From JAGVSZ01 sp019137045 (GTDB lineage: Bacteria > Pseudomonadota > Gammaproteobacteria > Burkholderiales > SG8-39): a stretch of DNA of 64,000 nt. Location of the stretch: positions 62,001-126,000 of the forward strand of contig JAXMFT010000001.1 of NCBI GenBank assembly GCA_046347635.1. Direction: 5' to 3'. Below the pieces are notes generated by a model. That model worked only from the letters and a program-made list of their open reading frames with translations. It was not told the origin of the DNA and made no database searches. The position numbers and the translations under genes were made by a program. Shown piece after piece: positions 7,942 through 17,892 of this stretch; position 1 is the first letter of the stretch; each line of letters begins with the position of its first letter.

Positions 7942-10785
7942 TCAGGCGTCCGCGGGCGCCGGCAGCGGCGCCTGGCCGCCGCCGAAGCTCAGGCGGCGCG
8001 GCGTGGCGCCGCCCCGGGTGACGCGCACCGCGCAGTACTTGAACTCCGGGATCTTGCCGAACGGGTCGAGCGCCGGGTTGGTGAGCGCGTTCGCCGCCGC
8101 CTCGTAGTAGCAGAACGGGATGAACACCGCGCCGCGCGGCGTCCCCTCGTCGGCGCGCGCGTACAGCGTGATCGACCCCCGGCGCGACGCGACGGTGATC
8201 ACCTCGCCCGGCTGCGCGTCCCACGCCGCGAGGTCGAGCGGGTGCACGCTCGCGACCGGCTCGGGCTCGAGCGCGTCCAGCACGCCCGCGCGGCGCGTCA
8301 TCGCGCCGGTGTGCCAGTGCTCGAGCTGGCGGCCGGTGATGAGCACGAACGGGTACTCGCGGTCCGGCCGCTCGGCCGCCGGAACGATGTCGGCCGGGAC
8401 GAGCCGCGCGCGCCCGGTCGCGGTCGGGAAGCGCGTGGTGAAGATGACCGGCGTGCCCGCGTCGCCCTCGTTCTCGCACGGGTAGGTGACCGACGAGTCG
8501 CGCTCCAGCCGCTCCCAGGTGATGCCGGCGATCGAGTCCATGCAGCCGCGCATCTCGTCGAACACCGCGCGCGGGTGCGCGTAGCGCCAGTCGAGGCCGA
8601 TGCGGCGCGCGATCTCGTTGATGATCCACAGGTCCGCGCGCGCCTCGCCGGGCGGCTCCAGCGCCTTGCGCCCGAGCTGCACCATGCGGTCGGTGTTGGT
8701 GACGGTGCCGTCCTTCTCCGGCCACGCGGTCGCCGGCAGCACGACGTCGGCGAGGTACGCGGTCTCGGTCAGGAAGAGGTCCTGCACCACCAGGTGGTCG
8801 AGCGTCGCCAGCGCCGCGCGCGCGTGCGCGACGTCCGGGTCGGACAGCGCCGGGTTCTCGCCCATGACGTACATGCCGCGGATCGCGCCCTTCTGCGCGG
8901 CGTTCAGGATCTCCACCACGGTGAGGCCGGGCTGCCGGTCGAGCGCGCGTCCCCAGAAGCGCTCGAAGCGCGCGTTCGCCTCCGGGTTGTCGACGCGCTG
9001 GTAGTCCGGGTAGAACATCGGGATGAGCCCCGCGTCGGACGCGCCCTGCACGTTGTTCTGCCCGCGCAGCGGGTGCAGCCCCGTGCCCGGCCGGCCGATC
9101 TGGCCGGTCACGAGCGCGAGCGCGATCAGGCAGCGCGCGTTGTCGGTGCCGTGCACGTGCTGCGACACCCCCATGCCCCACAGGATCATCGCGGCCCGCG
9201 CGGTCGCGTAGAGGCGCGCCACCGCGCGGATGGTCGGCGCGGGGATGCCGCAGACCGGCGCCATCGCCTCCGGCGAGTACTTGCGCACGCTCTCGCGCAG
9301 CGCGTCGTAGCCGCTGGTGCGGTCGCGCACGAAGGCCGCGTCGGCCAGCCCCTCCTCCACGATGGCGTGGATCATGGCGTTCAGCAGCGCGACGTCGGTC
9401 GCGGGGTTGAACTGCAGCACGTGCGTCGCGTGGCGCGCGAGCTCGGTGCGGCGCGGGTCGGCGACGATCAGCTTCACCCCGCGCCGCGCGGCGTTCTTGA
9501 TCCAGGTCGCCGCGACCGGGTGGTTGACCGTCGGGTTCGAGCCGATCACCAGGACCACCTCGGCCTCGAGCACGTCGCGCACCGGGTTGGACACCGCGCC
9601 CGAGCTCACCCCCTCCATCAGCGCCGCCACGCTCGAGGCGTGGCACAGACGCGTGCAGTGGTCGACGTTGTTCGAGCCGAAGCCGGTGCGCACGAGCTTC
9701 TGGAAGAGGTACGCCTCCTCGTTCGTGCCCTTCGCCGAGCCGAAGCCGGCGAGCGCCTTCGCCCCGTGCCGGTCGCGGATCTCCCGCAGCCCGCGCGCGG
9801 CGAGGTCGAGCGCCTCCTCCCAGCTCGCCTCGCGGAACGCGACTTGCCAGTGGCCCGGGTCGACCACGAAACTCCCCGTCTTCGGCACGCCCGGCCGGCG
9901 CACGAGCGGCTTGGTGAGGCGGTGCCGGTGCGCGACGTAGTCGAAGCCGTAGCGGCCCTTGACGCACAGCCGGCCGTGGTTCGCGGGCCCGTCGCGGCCC
10001 TGGACCTGGACGATCCGGTTGTCCTTGACGTGATAGGTGAGCAGGCAGCCCACGCCGCAGTAGGGGCAGACCGAGTCCACCTTGCGGTCGGCGACGACCA
10101 GCCCGGCGCCGCGCGCCGGCGCGAGCGCCCCGGTCGGGCAGGCCTGCACGCACTCGCCGCAGCCGACGCAGCTCGACTCGCCCATCGGGTCGTCCAGGTC
10201 GAACACGATCTTTGCGTGCTCGCCGCGAAAGGCGTAGCCGATCACGTCGTTCGCCTGCTCCTCGCGACAGGCGCGCACGCAGCGCGTGCACTGGATGCAG
10301 GCGTCGAGGTTGACCGCGATCGCCGGATGCGAGAGGTCGGCGCGCGGCTGCGCGCGCGCCGGGAAGCGCGGCCGCCCCACCCCGAGCTTGCGCGCCCAGG
10401 CGTCGAGCTTGCTCTCCCGCGTGTACGGGGAAGCGCGCTGCCCCGGCCCCTCCGGCCCCGCCTCCGGCATGTCCGCGAGCAGCAGCTCGAGCACCATCTT
10501 CTGCGCGCCCACCGCGCGCGCGCTGTCGGTGGTCACCTCCATGCCGTCCTGCGGGTAGCGGCAGCACGACGGCGCGAGCACGCGCTCGCCCTTGATCTCC
10601 ACCACGCACGCGCGGCAGTTGCCGTCCGGGCGCATTCCCGGCTTGTAGCAGAGGTGCGGGATCGCGATCCCGTGCCGGCGCGCGGTCTCGATGATGGGCT
10701 CGTCGGCGCGGCCGGCGACCGTGCGGCCGTTCAGCTTGAACTCGACCGGCAGCGCGGCGAGCTGTTGCGGGTTGGCGCGATCCAT
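7942..10785 (-). CDS. fdhA: NAD-type formate dehydrogenase, catalytic alpha subunit
   Basis: A 947-residue molybdenum or tungsten bis-MGD enzyme that oxidises formate to CO2. Domains in order: an N-terminal plant-type 2Fe-2S domain (Cys46, Cys57, Cys60 and Cys74 or 75), a NuoG-like linker, two 4Fe-4S ferredoxin clusters (CIQCTRCVRAC and CVGCGECVQACP), a proximal 4Fe-4S site (CPYCGVGC), then the large pterin domain. Cys381 in DHCTRLCHASS is the expected metal ligand, followed by the catalytic histidine. The C-terminal molybdopterin-dinucleotide domain includes ITGRQLEHWHTGAMTRR. The layout matches the soluble FdsA/Fdh1A family, not the membrane-bound FdnG type. It follows the beta subunit by 16 bp. 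The accessory genes fdsC and fdsD, often adjacent, are not here. Confidence 0.93.
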   Translation of the reverse strand: MDRANPQQLAALPVEFKLNGRTVAGRADEPIIETARRHGIAIPHLCYKPGMRPDGNCRACVVEIKGERVLAPSCCRYPQDGMEVTTDSARAVGAQKMVLELLLADMPEAGPEGPGQRASPYTRESKLDAWARKLGVGRPRFPARAQPRADLSHPAIAVNLDACIQCTRCVRACREEQANDVIGYAFRGEHAKIVFDLDDPMGESSCVGCGECVQACPTGALAPARGAGLVVADRKVDSVCPYCGVGCLLTYHVKDNRIVQVQGRDGPANHGRLCVKGRYGFDYVAHRHRLTKPLVRRPGVPKTGSFVVDPGHWQVAFREASWEEALDLAARGLREIRDRHGAKALAGFGSAKGTNEEAYLFQKLVRTGFGSNNVDHCTRLCHASSVAALMEGVSSGAVSNPVRDVLEAEVVLVIGSNPTVNHPVAATWIKNAARRGVKLIVADPRRTELARHATHVLQFNPATDVALLNAMIHAIVEEGLADAAFVRDRTSGYDALRESVRKYSPEAMAPVCGIPAPTIRAVARLYATARAAMILWGMGVSQHVHGTDNARCLIALALVTGQIGRPGTGLHPLRGQNNVQGASDAGLIPMFYPDYQRVDNPEANARFERFWGRALDRQPGLTVVEILNAAQKGAIRGMYVMGENPALSDPDVAHARAALATLDHLVVQDLFLTETAYLADVVLPATAWPEKDGTVTNTDRMVQLGRKALEPPGEARADLWIINEIARRIGLDWRYAHPRAVFDEMRGCMDSIAGITWERLERDSSVTYPCENEGDAGTPVIFTTRFPTATGRARLVPADIVPAAERPDREYPFVLITGRQLEHWHTGAMTRRAGVLDALEPEPVASVHPLDLAAWDAQPGEVITVASRRGSITLYARADEGTPRGAVFIPFCYYEAAANALTNPALDPFGKIPEFKYCAVRVTRGGATPRRLSFGGGQAPLPAPADA

Positions 10786-10801
10786 CGCTCTCGTGCTCCG
10801 T

Positions 10802-12562
10802 TCAGTCCAGCTCGTGCGGGAAATGCTTCAGCGCGCACAGCATCGGATTGGGCGCCGCCTGCCCCAGCCCGCAGATCGAGGCGTCCAGCATCGTCCGCGC
10901 GAGCTCCTTCAGCAGCGGCGCGTCCCACCTCGACCCCTGCATCAGCGCGAGCGCCTTCGCGGTGCCCGCGCGGCACGGCGTGCACTGCCCGCACGACTCC
11001 TCCTTGAAGAACGCGAGGAGGTTGCGCGCGGCGTCGGTCGCGCGGTCCCGGTCCGACAGGATCACCACCGCGGCCGAGCCGATGAAGCACCCGTGCTCGT
11101 TGAGCGTGTCGAAGTCGAGCGGGATGTCGGCCATCGACGCCGGCAGGATGCCGCCGGAGGCGCCGCCCGGAAGGTAGGCGTAGAGGCGGTGGCCGTCCAG
11201 CATCCCGCCGCAGTACTCGTCGATGAGCTCGCGCACGGTGATGCCCGCCGGCGCGAGGTGCATGCCGGGCTTCTTGACCCGCCCGGACACGGAGAACGAG
11301 CGCAGGCCCCTGCGGCCGTTGCGCCCGAAGCCGGCGAACCACTCCGGGCCCTTCTCGAGGATGTCGCGCACCCAGTACACGGTCTCGAAGTTGTGCTCGA
11401 GCGTGGGATAGCCGAACAGCCCCACCTGCGCGACGTACGGCGGGCGCAGGCGCGGCATCCCGCGCTTGCCCTCGATCGACTCGAGCATCGCCGACTCCTC
11501 GCCGCAGATGTAGGCGCCGGCGCCGCGGCGCAGCTCGATGGGCGGGAGCGCGCAGGGCGGGTCGGCCGCGAGCCGCGCGAGCTCCCGCGCGAGGATCGCG
11601 CGGCACCCGTGGTACTCGTCGCGCAGGTAGATGTAGCACGACCCCGCCTGCACCGCCCAGGCGGCGATCAGCATGCCCTCGAGGAAGCGGTGCGGGTCGC
11701 GCTCGAGGTAGACGCGGTCCTTGAAGGTGCCCGGCTCGCCCTCGTCGACGTTGATCGCCACCACTTTCGGCTGCGGCTCCGCGCGCACGATGCGCCACTT
11801 GCGCCCGGTCGGGAAGCCGGCGCCGCCGAGCCCGCGCAGGCCCGAGTGCTCCATCTTCTGCACCAGCGCCTCGCCGTCGTGGGCGCCCGCGAGGCACGCG
11901 GCGAGCAGCCGGTAGCCGCCGGCCGCGCGATACGACTCGTAGCCGACGTACGCGGGGCTCACCGTGGAGCCGGGCCCGGGCGTGTCGAGCGGCTCGATCA
12001 AGCTCTCCGGGGCGAACGTCGCCCGGTCGGAGGCCGCGGGATGCGCGAACCGGCGCGCCCGGACGAGCGCCTGGATCTTGTCCGCCGTCGCGTGCGGGAC
12101 CGGATGCTGGTGCACGCTCGCCGCCGGCGCCTGCTCGCAGCGCCCGATGCACGGCGCCGGCAGCACGCGCACGTCCTTGCCCAGCACGCGCGGCAGCGCT
12201 TGCAGCAGCGCCTGCGCCCCCGCGAGCGCGCAGGAGAGCGAGTTGCACACGCGCACGGTGACCGCGGGCGGCGCGGCGGCGCCGTCCTGCACCACGTCGA
12301 AGTGGTGATAGAACGTCGCCACCTCGTACACCTCGGTCGGGGCGAGCCTCATCTCCGCCGCGAGCGCGACGAGGTGGCGGTCGGCGAGCGCGCCGTACCG
12401 GTCCTGGATGCGGTGGAGGAACTCGATCAGGAGGTCGCGCCGCAGCGGCCCGTCCCCGACCAGCGCGCGCACTTCGGCGCGCGCCTGCGGTTGCGGCTGG
12501 CGCCCCTTCAGCGTCGCGCGCACCCCGGACTTGCGCGCCGCCGCCCCGGCTCGGTCGTTCAT
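10802..12562 (-). CDS. fdhB: Formate dehydrogenase beta subunit, NuoE-NuoF type fusion
   Basis: A 586-residue diaphorase subunit that passes electrons from the alpha subunit to NAD+. Residues 25-180 are NuoE/FdsG-like with a 2Fe-2S set at Cys106, Cys111, Cys138 and Cys142. The rest is NuoF/FdsB-like: RGLGGAGFPTGRKW (243-256) and GEPGTFKDR for FMN/NADH, GEESAMLESIEGK, and ESCGQCTPCR for a 4Fe-4S cluster near the C-terminus. In Cupriavidus-type enzymes these are separate FdsG and FdsB chains; a fused chain is known from methylotroph Fdh1. ATG 12562 is preferred because it has a GGAG ribosome site; the frame extends upstream to 12637, but those codons run over the FNR box and promoter. Confidence 0.92.
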   Translation of the reverse strand: MNDRAGAAARKSGVRATLKGRQPQPQARAEVRALVGDGPLRRDLLIEFLHRIQDRYGALADRHLVALAAEMRLAPTEVYEVATFYHHFDVVQDGAAAPPAVTVRVCNSLSCALAGAQALLQALPRVLGKDVRVLPAPCIGRCEQAPAASVHQHPVPHATADKIQALVRARRFAHPAASDRATFAPESLIEPLDTPGPGSTVSPAYVGYESYRAAGGYRLLAACLAGAHDGEALVQKMEHSGLRGLGGAGFPTGRKWRIVRAEPQPKVVAINVDEGEPGTFKDRVYLERDPHRFLEGMLIAAWAVQAGSCYIYLRDEYHGCRAILARELARLAADPPCALPPIELRRGAGAYICGEESAMLESIEGKRGMPRLRPPYVAQVGLFGYPTLEHNFETVYWVRDILEKGPEWFAGFGRNGRRGLRSFSVSGRVKKPGMHLAPAGITVRELIDEYCGGMLDGHRLYAYLPGGASGGILPASMADIPLDFDTLNEHGCFIGSAAVVILSDRDRATDAARNLLAFFKEESCGQCTPCRAGTAKALALMQGSRWDAPLLKELARTMLDASICGLGQAAPNPMLCALKHFPHELD

Positions 12563-12623
12563 GCTCCGCGTCCTCGCGCGTTGGCTTCCGGCCGAGTATC
12601 CCGCGCGCCAACGCGGCGCGCCA

Positions 12624-12637
12624 TTGACGACGGTCAA
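12624..12637 (-). promoter_or_regulatory. FNR-type box upstream of the formate dehydrogenase operon
   Basis: TTGACGACGGTCAA is a perfect inverted repeat (TTGAC-N4-GTCAA) in the 117-bp gap before fdhB. A GATACT hexamer (minus strand, 12600 to 12595) follows after exactly 23 bp, giving a predicted start near 12588 and a 25-nt leader. Box and spacing resemble class II FNR-dependent promoters. Which CRP/FNR-family protein binds is not known. Confidence 0.65.
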
Positions 12638-12679
12638 GCGGCAAACCGCGCCCGATGCTGCGCCGCGGGGCGCGCGCCG

Positions 12680-13572
12680 CTACGCGCGCGCGAAGAAGGC
12701 GCGCAGCGACTTGGTCACGAGCTCGGGGGATTCCATGTTGGGGAAGTGGCCGACCGCCGGCACGCCGAGCCGGCGCGCGTTCGCCACCTGGCGCTCGATG
12801 GTCTCGGCCATGCGCTGGAACTCGGGCAGATCCCGGTCGCCGACCATCGCGAGCGTCGCGGCGCGGATCTTGCCGAGCTGCGACAGGGTCGGCGGCGCGA
12901 CGCGCCGCTCGGGGTCCGCGTGCACGAAGTGCCAGCCGGAGTACGCCTCGACCATGCGCGCGAAGCGCGCGTCGAGCGGCGCGTTCGCCCGCAGCGGCGC
13001 GAAGAGCGGGAGCGCGAGCCACGCGGCCTTGGCCGCGGCGAGGTCGCCGGCGCGCCCGGCGCGGATCACCGGCGCGTACATCTGGAGCCACTCGCGCGAC
13101 CACGGCCAGCCGCCGATCACCGCGTCGATGACCACGATCGAGCGCAGCGCGTCGGGCCGCGTGACCGCGAAGTCGAGCGCGCAGCGCCCGCCCATCGAGG
13201 CGCCGACGACGTGCGGGCGGTCCGCTTCGAGGTGCGCGAGGAGCGCCGCGAGGTCGTCCGCGTGCGAGTACGCGCGCCCGGGCTGCGGCACGGTGGAGCG
13301 CCCGAACCCGCGCAGGTCGTAGCGGACGACGCGGAACTCGCGCGCGAGCCCCTCGTACTGGTCGTCCCACATGCGCGTGTCGAGCGCGAACGCGTGCAGG
13401 AAGACCACCGGCTCGCCCCTGCCCGCGGTCTCGTAGTAGAGCCGCCCGCCGTCGACCTCGACGTAGCCGCTCGCGCGCTTGGGCGCAAACGGGTCGAGCC
13501 CCTCCTGGCCGGCGCAGGCGGCGAGCGCGAGCGCGCCGGCGGAGGCGAGGAAGCGGCGGCGCGGCGTGCCGG

Positions 13573-13576
<4 letters not shown>
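12680..13576 (-). CDS. Alpha/beta hydrolase with twin-arginine, lipoprotein-like signal
   Basis: A 298-residue serine hydrolase. The N-terminus begins VTGTPRRRFLASAGALALAAC: two or three arginines before a hydrophobic stretch suggest Tat export, and LALAAC looks like a lipobox with the cysteine at about residue 21. The mature domain has the oxyanion segment VVFLHAFALDTRMW, nucleophile elbow GASMGG, an acid in GDRDLPEF and the catalytic histidine in GHFPNME. It resembles 3-oxoadipate enol-lactonases and haloperoxidase-like esterases; the substrate is unknown. GTG 13576 overlaps the sucD stop as GTGA, so it is translationally coupled to sucCD, an unusual partner for an exported hydrolase. Confidence 0.8.
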
Positions 13577-14457
<881 letters not shown>

Positions 14458-14459
14458 GG

Positions 14460-15629
<1,170 letters not shown>

Positions 15630-15683
15630 TCGTACCCCCTCCGTGTGGGGCGGCAGTCTCGCGCGCGCGCCGCGCGCGCCGCA

Positions 15684-15697
15684 TTGATCCGGCTCAA
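15684..15697 (-). promoter_or_regulatory. FNR-type box upstream of sucCD
   Basis: The palindrome reads TTGATCCGGCTCAA on the plus strand (TTGAGCCGGATCAA on minus): a perfect FNR arm plus a one-mismatch arm. GAGACT (minus strand, 15660 to 15655), a weak -10, follows after exactly 23 bp, predicting a start near 15648. The -10 is poor, which would fit a promoter that depends on an activator. Confidence 0.58.
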
Positions 15698-15710
15698 CCG
15701 CAGACCCAAT

Positions 15711-16268
15711 CTAATCCGTCCCGGTCCTGGCGGAGCGGTACCACTTCGGGTAGTACTCGCGCACCGCCTCGCCGCGCGTGTCGAGGGCGTGGCACTGGTC
15801 GAGCTGGAACGGCTTGCGCCCGTCGTCCTGGTTGTCGACCCGCTCCCCCGCCATCGCCTGGATGGCGGCGGTCGGGAACTGCCACAGCGCCTCGTTGACG
15901 TGGCGGCACCCGGCGAGGTGGTGGAAGTCTTCCTGGACGGCCTTGCGGAAGCCGCGGCCGAGGTTGCGCCCGACCAGCCTGCGGTAGTCCGGCGTCACCT
16001 GCGCGCAGTGCGGCGCGTAGGGCATCGCCTCGATGTGCACGAGCGCATCGACGATGTCCAGAGCGAGCGTGACGGTGAGCCGGATCCACATGTCGTGCAC
16101 CGGCGTGCCGGCGGGCCGCAGCCCGCTCGAGAGCCGGTAGTCGAACGGCTTCACGTCGGTGAGGTGCGCCTCGATGTCCCACAGGCCGTCGGCGCGCTTG
16201 TACGCCTCGAAGCGGAGCCGGCGGGTGTGCGTGAGCGAGCGCGCGACGGTCGGAACGGGCAGCGGCAT
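15711..16268 (-). CDS. DUF2889 domain-containing protein
   Basis: A 185-residue cytoplasmic protein without signal peptide or membrane segment. I recognise it as the DUF2889 family: the opening HTRRLRFEAYKRADGLWDIEAHLTDVK is typical, as are DMWIRLTVTL in the middle and the HVNEALWQFPTAAIQAM segment. No biochemical function is established. Its own -10-like TAGAAT lies on the minus strand (16311 to 16306), about 38 bp upstream of ATG 16268, so it is probably transcribed separately from glpK, which diverges from the same 104-bp region. Its stop is 13 bp before the sucC FNR box. Confidence 0.8.
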   Translation of the reverse strand: MPLPVPTVARSLTHTRRLRFEAYKRADGLWDIEAHLTDVKPFDYRLSSGLRPAGTPVHDMWIRLTVTLALDIVDALVHIEAMPYAPHCAQVTPDYRRLVGRNLGRGFRKAVQEDFHHLAGCRHVNEALWQFPTAAIQAMAGERVDNQDDGRKPFQLDQCHALDTRGEAVREYYPKWYRSARTGTD

Positions 16269-16372
16269 CGGAAACGGGGGCGAAGCGCGATGTTGCGGTG
16301 CGGCGATTCTAGCAGCGAACGCGCCGCGGCCGCCCGATGCCGTACTCTTGCGTCCTGCACCTCCCGCCGCGC

Positions 16373-17863
16373 ATGAAGGCCGTCCTCGCCCTCGATCAAG
16401 GCACCACCAGCTCGCGCGCCATCGTGTTCGACGAGGCGGGCGCGGTGCGCGGGCTCGCGCAGCGCGAGTTCCGCCAGCTCTTCCCGCAGCCGGGCTGGGT
16501 CGAGCACGACCCGGAGGAGATCTGGCGCGCCCAGCTCGCGGTCGCGCAGGAGGCGCTCGCCAACGCGCGCGTGGCGGCGCGCGACCTCGCCGCGATCGGG
16601 ATCGCCAACCAGCGCGAGACCACGGTTCTGTGGGAGCGCGCGACCGGCGCGCCGCTCGCGAACGCGATCGTCTGGCAGGACCGGCGGACGGCCGCAGCGT
16701 GCGACCGCCTGCAGGCCGACGGCGCGGCCGACTGGGTGCGCGCGAAGACCGGGCTCGTGCTCGACCCGTACTTCTCGGCGACGAAGCTGGCGTGGCTCCT
16801 CGACGCGATCCCGGGCGCCCGCGCGCGCGCCGCGCGCGGCGAGCTCGCCTTCGGCACGATCGACGCCTGGCTCGCGTGGAAGCTCACCCACGGCCGGCTG
16901 CACGTCACCGACGTCACCAACGCGTCGCGCACGCTCCTCTTCGACATCGGGCACGGGCGCTGGGACGACGCGCTGCTCGAGCTCTTCCGCGTCCCGCGCG
17001 AGGTGCTGCCGGCGGTGCATGCCTCGAGCGCGGTGCTCGGCGAGTGCGCGCCCGACCTCCTCGGCGCCGCGGTCCCGCTCGCCGGCATCGCCGGCGACCA
17101 GCAGGCCGCGCTCTTCGGCCAGGGCTGCCACGGCCCGGGCCTGGCCAAGAACACCTACGGCACCGGCTGCTTCATGCTGCTGCACACCGGCGCCGAGCGC
17201 ATCCGCTCCGCCGCCGGCCTGGTGACGACCGCCGCCGCGTCGAGCGGCGCGGCGGAGTACGCGCTGGAGGGCAGCGTCTTCGTCGCCGGCGCGGTCGTGC
17301 AGTGGCTGCGCGACGGCCTCAAGCTGATCGCGTCGGCCGCCGAGATCGAGGCGCTCGCGCGCTCGGTCCCGGACGCGGGCGGGGTCTGCCTCGTGCCCGC
17401 GTTCACCGGCCTCGGGGCGCCGCACTGGGACGCGTACGCGCGCGGGGCGATGCTCGGACTCACGCGCGGCACGACCGCGGCGCACCTCGCGCGCGCGGCG
17501 CTCGAATCGATCGCGTTCCAGGCGGCCGAAGTGCTCGGCGCGATGGAGCGCGATGCGGGCACGCGGCTCGCGGAGCTGCGCGTGGACGGCGGCGCGACGG
17601 CGAACGCGCTGCTCATGCAGTTCCAGGCCGACCTCCTCGGCGTGCCGGTGGTGCGCCCGCGCGTGCTGGAGACGACCGCGCTCGGCGCCGCGTACCTCGC
17701 GGGGCTCGCGGTCGGGGTCTGGCCCGACCGCGCGGCCCTCGCGGCGCGGTGGGAGCGCGAGCGCGTGTTCGAGCCGGCGATGCCGCGCGACGAGGCGCAC
17801 GCGCGGCGCGCGCAATGGGCGCGCGCGGTCGAGCGCGCGAAAGGCTGGGAAGGCGGCCGCTGA
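16373..17863 (+). CDS. glpK: Glycerol kinase
   Basis: A 496-residue FGGY-family kinase that phosphorylates glycerol to sn-glycerol-3-phosphate. It starts LALDQGTTSSRAIVFDEAG, the family's phosphate-binding loop, and continues with IGIANQRETTVLWER, WQDRRTA, GTIDAWLAWKLT, GDQQAALFGQ, KNTYGTGCFML and VDGGATANALLMQFQADLL, all glycerol-kinase signatures. The length is standard. The frame is open 12 codons upstream, but ATG 16373 aligns with the normal N-terminus. No glycerol facilitator or glycerol-3-phosphate dehydrogenase is adjacent, so it stands alone between two minus-strand genes. The orphan ugpB at 54.4 kb is the only other glycerol-phosphate-related gene seen. Confidence 0.94.
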   Translation: MKAVLALDQGTTSSRAIVFDEAGAVRGLAQREFRQLFPQPGWVEHDPEEIWRAQLAVAQEALANARVAARDLAAIGIANQRETTVLWERATGAPLANAIVWQDRRTAAACDRLQADGAADWVRAKTGLVLDPYFSATKLAWLLDAIPGARARAARGELAFGTIDAWLAWKLTHGRLHVTDVTNASRTLLFDIGHGRWDDALLELFRVPREVLPAVHASSAVLGECAPDLLGAAVPLAGIAGDQQAALFGQGCHGPGLAKNTYGTGCFMLLHTGAERIRSAAGLVTTAAASSGAAEYALEGSVFVAGAVVQWLRDGLKLIASAAEIEALARSVPDAGGVCLVPAFTGLGAPHWDAYARGAMLGLTRGTTAAHLARAALESIAFQAAEVLGAMERDAGTRLAELRVDGGATANALLMQFQADLLGVPVVRPRVLETTALGAAYLAGLAVGVWPDRAALAARWERERVFEPAMPRDEAHARRAQWARAVERAKGWEGGR

Positions 17864-17892
17864 GCGCGCGCGGCGCGCGCGCCCGCGGGCGG

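Noticed and set aside
4137..10609. Very long minus-strand frames (over 1200 codons) spanning enolase, kinase and ubiD
   Set aside because: They join real coding ends with out-of-frame arginine- and alanine-rich shadow sequence. The high GC content removes stop codons; only the homologous parts (enolase, UbiD) are genes.
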